Shown here in pieces: positions 6,632 through 7,854 of a stretch of 7,854 bases of DNA. Numbering within the stretch: the first letter of the stretch is position 1; every line of letters begins with the position of its first letter. The stretch is from Maribacter sp. (GTDB taxonomy: Bacteria > Bacteroidota > Bacteroidia > Flavobacteriales > Flavobacteriaceae): positions 1 through 7,854 of the forward strand of contig JAHHKH010000004.1 of assembly GCA_018679695.1 (NCBI GenBank), read 5' to 3'. Under the pieces are notes generated by a model. It saw only the letters and a list, made by a program, of their open reading frames with translations. It did no database searches and was not told where the DNA came from. Position numbers and translations under genes: made by a program.

Positions 6632-6662
6632 CAAATGTAGTAATATTTCATAATAATTCAAA
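6632..6662 (-). promoter_or_regulatory. Bacteroidota-type promoter of the rpsL operon
   Basis: On the minus strand a TTTG (6662-6659) is followed by 19 bases and then TACATTTG (6639-6632). This fits exactly the known Bacteroidota housekeeping consensus of TTTG near -33 and TAnnTTTG near -7, with the favoured spacing. Transcription would start near 6625, giving a leader of about 40 nt. The start of that leader holds a weak 4-bp hairpin, CCCT-TAAAC-AGGG (6627-6615), just upstream of an AT-only stretch before the ATG. No other match to the -7 motif faces rpsL in the intergenic region. Confidence 0.8.
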
Positions 6663-6827
6663 TATTGCAAGATTAATTTTGAAGTTTTTTTTCTTCTAAC
6701 CAATCATCCCCAATTCAATTTGAATAATTCATTTTTTTAGTAGCATGAAACTTGTTAATTGAAAAAAAAACTCCAATAATTCTATATTTTTTAACTATTT
6801 TTTATTCTAAATAAACTTTTATTATAT

Positions 6828-6873
6828 TATTCGTATTTTATATGCTCTTTTCTTACACTATTCGTAGTTTATA
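6828..6873. repeat. Tandem pair of 15-bp motifs upstream of the susC-like gene
   Basis: TATTCGTATTTTATA (6828-6842) and TATTCGTAGTTTATA (6859-6873) differ at one base. Their starts are 31 bp apart, close to three helical turns, so a bound protein would see both on the same face of the DNA. They contain the only two TTCG tetramers I see in the AT-rich region. The layout is what a tandem operator would look like, but no regulator is known from the window. Confidence 0.5.
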
Positions 6874-6934
6874 ACAAAAAGCACTGAGAAAGTTGTATTA
6901 TTAAAATGATGTCTTAAAGTTTTATTAAAATTAT

Positions 6935-6966
6935 TTTGGATTATTAACATGAAATTGTGATTTTTG
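6935..6966 (+). promoter_or_regulatory. Candidate promoter of the susC-like gene
   Basis: TTTG (6935-6938), a 20-base spacer and GATTTTTG (6959-6966) resemble the Bacteroidota -33 and -7 elements. The -7 motif has one mismatch to TAnnTTTG, at its first base. A start near 6973 would give a leader of about 20 nt. This is the best-placed candidate but is weaker than the rpsL promoter, so the true start site may differ. Confidence 0.35.
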
Positions 6967-6993
6967 CCGATAGCTAATTCAAATAATTAAAAA

Positions 6994-7854
6994 ATGAGAA
7001 CAAAATTAAATGGAATCTTAACGCTGTTATTGGCGTTGGTTGTGCACATTTCATTTGCACAAGAAAAAACGATTTCTGGTACGGTTACTGATCAAGATGG
7101 TCTACCGCTTCCCGGAGTAAATATCGTTGTAGAGGGTACTACTACTGGTACCCAGACCGATTTTGATGGCAACTATTCAATTAGTGCCGAAGAAGGTCAA
7201 ACATTATTGTTTACGTATATTGGACAAAAAGATGTCAGACAAGCGGTTGGTGCAGGTAGCTCCTTGAACGTGCAGATGTTTGAAGATGCCCAAGCTCTTG
7301 AAGAGGTGGTAGTTACCGCCCAAGGTATTAAAAGAGAGAAGAAAGCGCTGGGGTACGCTGTAAGTTCGGTGGATGAAGAAGCACTTGAGCAAAGAGCTGA
7401 AGGTGATGTAGCCCGTGTTCTTGCAGGTAAGGCATCTGGTGTACAGATTACCGCTGCAGGTGGTATGTCTGGATCTGCAACCAGTGTTACCATTCGTGGT
7501 CTTAGTTCTTTTAGTGGTAGTAACCAGGCCTTGTTTATAGTTGATGGTGTTCCCTTTAGTAACGACACGAATAATAATGGTGGAAATTTCTTAACTGGTA
7601 ACACCGGTTCATCGCGTTTCTTGGATATCGATCCAAACAACATTGCCAATATTGAGGTCTTAAAAGGTCTTGCCGCAACCACACTTTACGGTACGTTGGG
7701 TAAGAATGGGGTAATCTTGATTACCACAAAGGCCGGTGCATCTACAGGTGGGGTGAAGAAAAACGAAATTTCAGTAAGTACATCCTACTTTACCAATGAA
7801 TATGCTTCGTTGCCCGATTATCAAAACTCCTTCGGAGGTGGTTTTGACCAGTCT
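6994..7854 (+). CDS. SusC/RagA-family TonB-linked outer-membrane protein, N-terminal part
   Basis: This open frame runs 287 codons to the window end without a stop. It belongs to the SusC/RagA family of TonB-dependent outer-membrane transporters, which pair with a SusD-like surface lipoprotein to import glycans, peptides or other oligomers. A signal peptide is visible: MRTK, a hydrophobic stretch to about residue 20, and likely cleavage after FA (22), before QEK. A carboxypeptidase-regulatory-like domain follows (about 26-97: ISGTVTDQDGLPLPGVNI, FDGNYSI). A TonB-box-like segment (EEVVVTAQGIKREKKALGY, 103-121) leads to the plug domain (about 122-248), with VTIRGLSS, FIVDGVPF, IEVLKGLAATTLYG and NGVILITTKAG. 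The last residues, LPDYQNSFGGGFDQ, are typical of SusC proteins entering the barrel. A full family member is about 1000 residues, so most of it is missing here. Substrate cannot be told from this part. No Shine-Dalgarno sequence precedes the ATG. Confidence 0.95.
   Translation, partial: MRTKLNGILTLLLALVVHISFAQEKTISGTVTDQDGLPLPGVNIVVEGTTTGTQTDFDGNYSISAEEGQTLLFTYIGQKDVRQAVGAGSSLNVQMFEDAQALEEVVVTAQGIKREKKALGYAVSSVDEEALEQRAEGDVARVLAGKASGVQITAAGGMSGSATSVTIRGLSSFSGSNQALFIVDGVPFSNDTNNNGGNFLTGNTGSSRFLDIDPNNIANIEVLKGLAATTLYGTLGKNGVILITTKAGASTGGVKKNEISVSTSYFTNEYASLPDYQNSFGGGFDQS

Larger units (their letters stand above)
6588..6993. other. AT-rich divergent intergenic region between rpsL and the susC-like gene
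   Basis: These 406 nt separate two genes transcribed away from each other, so the region should hold both promoters and no terminators. It is strongly AT-rich, with several A or T runs. I find no open frame of useful length; the longest ATG-started frame I noticed on the plus strand is 10 codons (6842-6874). Besides the rpsL promoter, the candidate susC promoter and the direct repeat listed separately, it holds a perfect 13-bp palindrome ATTCAA-T-TTGAAT (6713-6725), which may be chance in such composition. Confidence 0.75.

Noticed and set aside
6674..6681. Perfect TAnnTTTG motif (TAATTTTG) facing the susC-like gene
   Set aside because: No TTG or TTTG lies at a suitable distance upstream, and it would give a leader of about 300 nt. 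It could still be a minor start, but the sequence does not support it enough to list.
6713..6725. 13-bp perfect palindrome ATTCAA-T-TTGAAT
   Set aside because: Short palindromes of A and T with one C/G pair are common by chance in such AT-rich sequence, and it is not placed at either promoter.
6842..6874. 10-codon ATG frame upstream of the susC-like gene, considered as a leader peptide
   Set aside because: It has no ribosome-binding signal, no run of regulatory codons and no terminator after it; frames this short are expected by chance, and it overlaps the direct repeat.
7197..7682. 161-codon open frame on the minus strand
   Set aside because: It lies fully antisense to the plug-domain region of the susC-like gene, whose plus-strand frame is clearly coding. 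The antisense product has no recognisable motif.

Overview
The window carries part of the fused str-S10 ribosomal protein operon of a member of the Bacteroidota, most likely family Flavobacteriaceae. Three things support this: the ribosomal proteins have flavobacterial-type sequences, the promoter ahead of rpsL matches the Bacteroidota consensus (TTTG-N19-TAnnTTTG), and a SusC/RagA-type TonB-linked outer-membrane protein gene lies next to the operon. Nearly all start codons lack a Shine-Dalgarno sequence, which is also usual for this group. Genus cannot be settled by eye.

Layout. Positions 1-6587 hold eleven genes, all on the minus strand, read from right to left: rpsL, rpsG, fusA, rpsJ, rplC, rplD, rplW, rplB, rpsS, rplV and the first codons of rpsC, which leaves the window at position 1. 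Most are separated by 1-24 nt, or overlap (rplC/rplD, TAATG). The one clear interruption is a 154-nt gap between rpsJ and rplC (3103-3256). It holds two good hairpins, one followed by seven U residues like an intrinsic terminator or attenuator. tuf, which follows fusA in the classical str operon, is absent.

Positions 6588-6993 are an AT-rich 406-nt divergent intergenic region with no credible gene. It holds the rpsL promoter facing left and a tandem pair of near-identical 15-bp motifs 31 bp apart. A weaker candidate promoter faces right. From 6994 to the window end, on the plus strand, is the N-terminal 287 codons of a SusC/RagA-like outer-membrane transporter: signal peptide, carboxypeptidase-regulatory-like domain, TonB-box-like segment and plug domain. 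Its barrel lies outside the window.

The minus-strand genes act together in translation. S12, S7, S10, S19 and S3 belong to the 30S subunit, L3, L4, L23, L2 and L22 to the 50S, and EF-G drives translocation. I see no mobile element, CRISPR array, tRNA or rRNA, and no convincing new multi-gene system. The items most worth checking are the structured rpsJ-rplC gap and the divergent regulatory region ahead of the susC-like gene.
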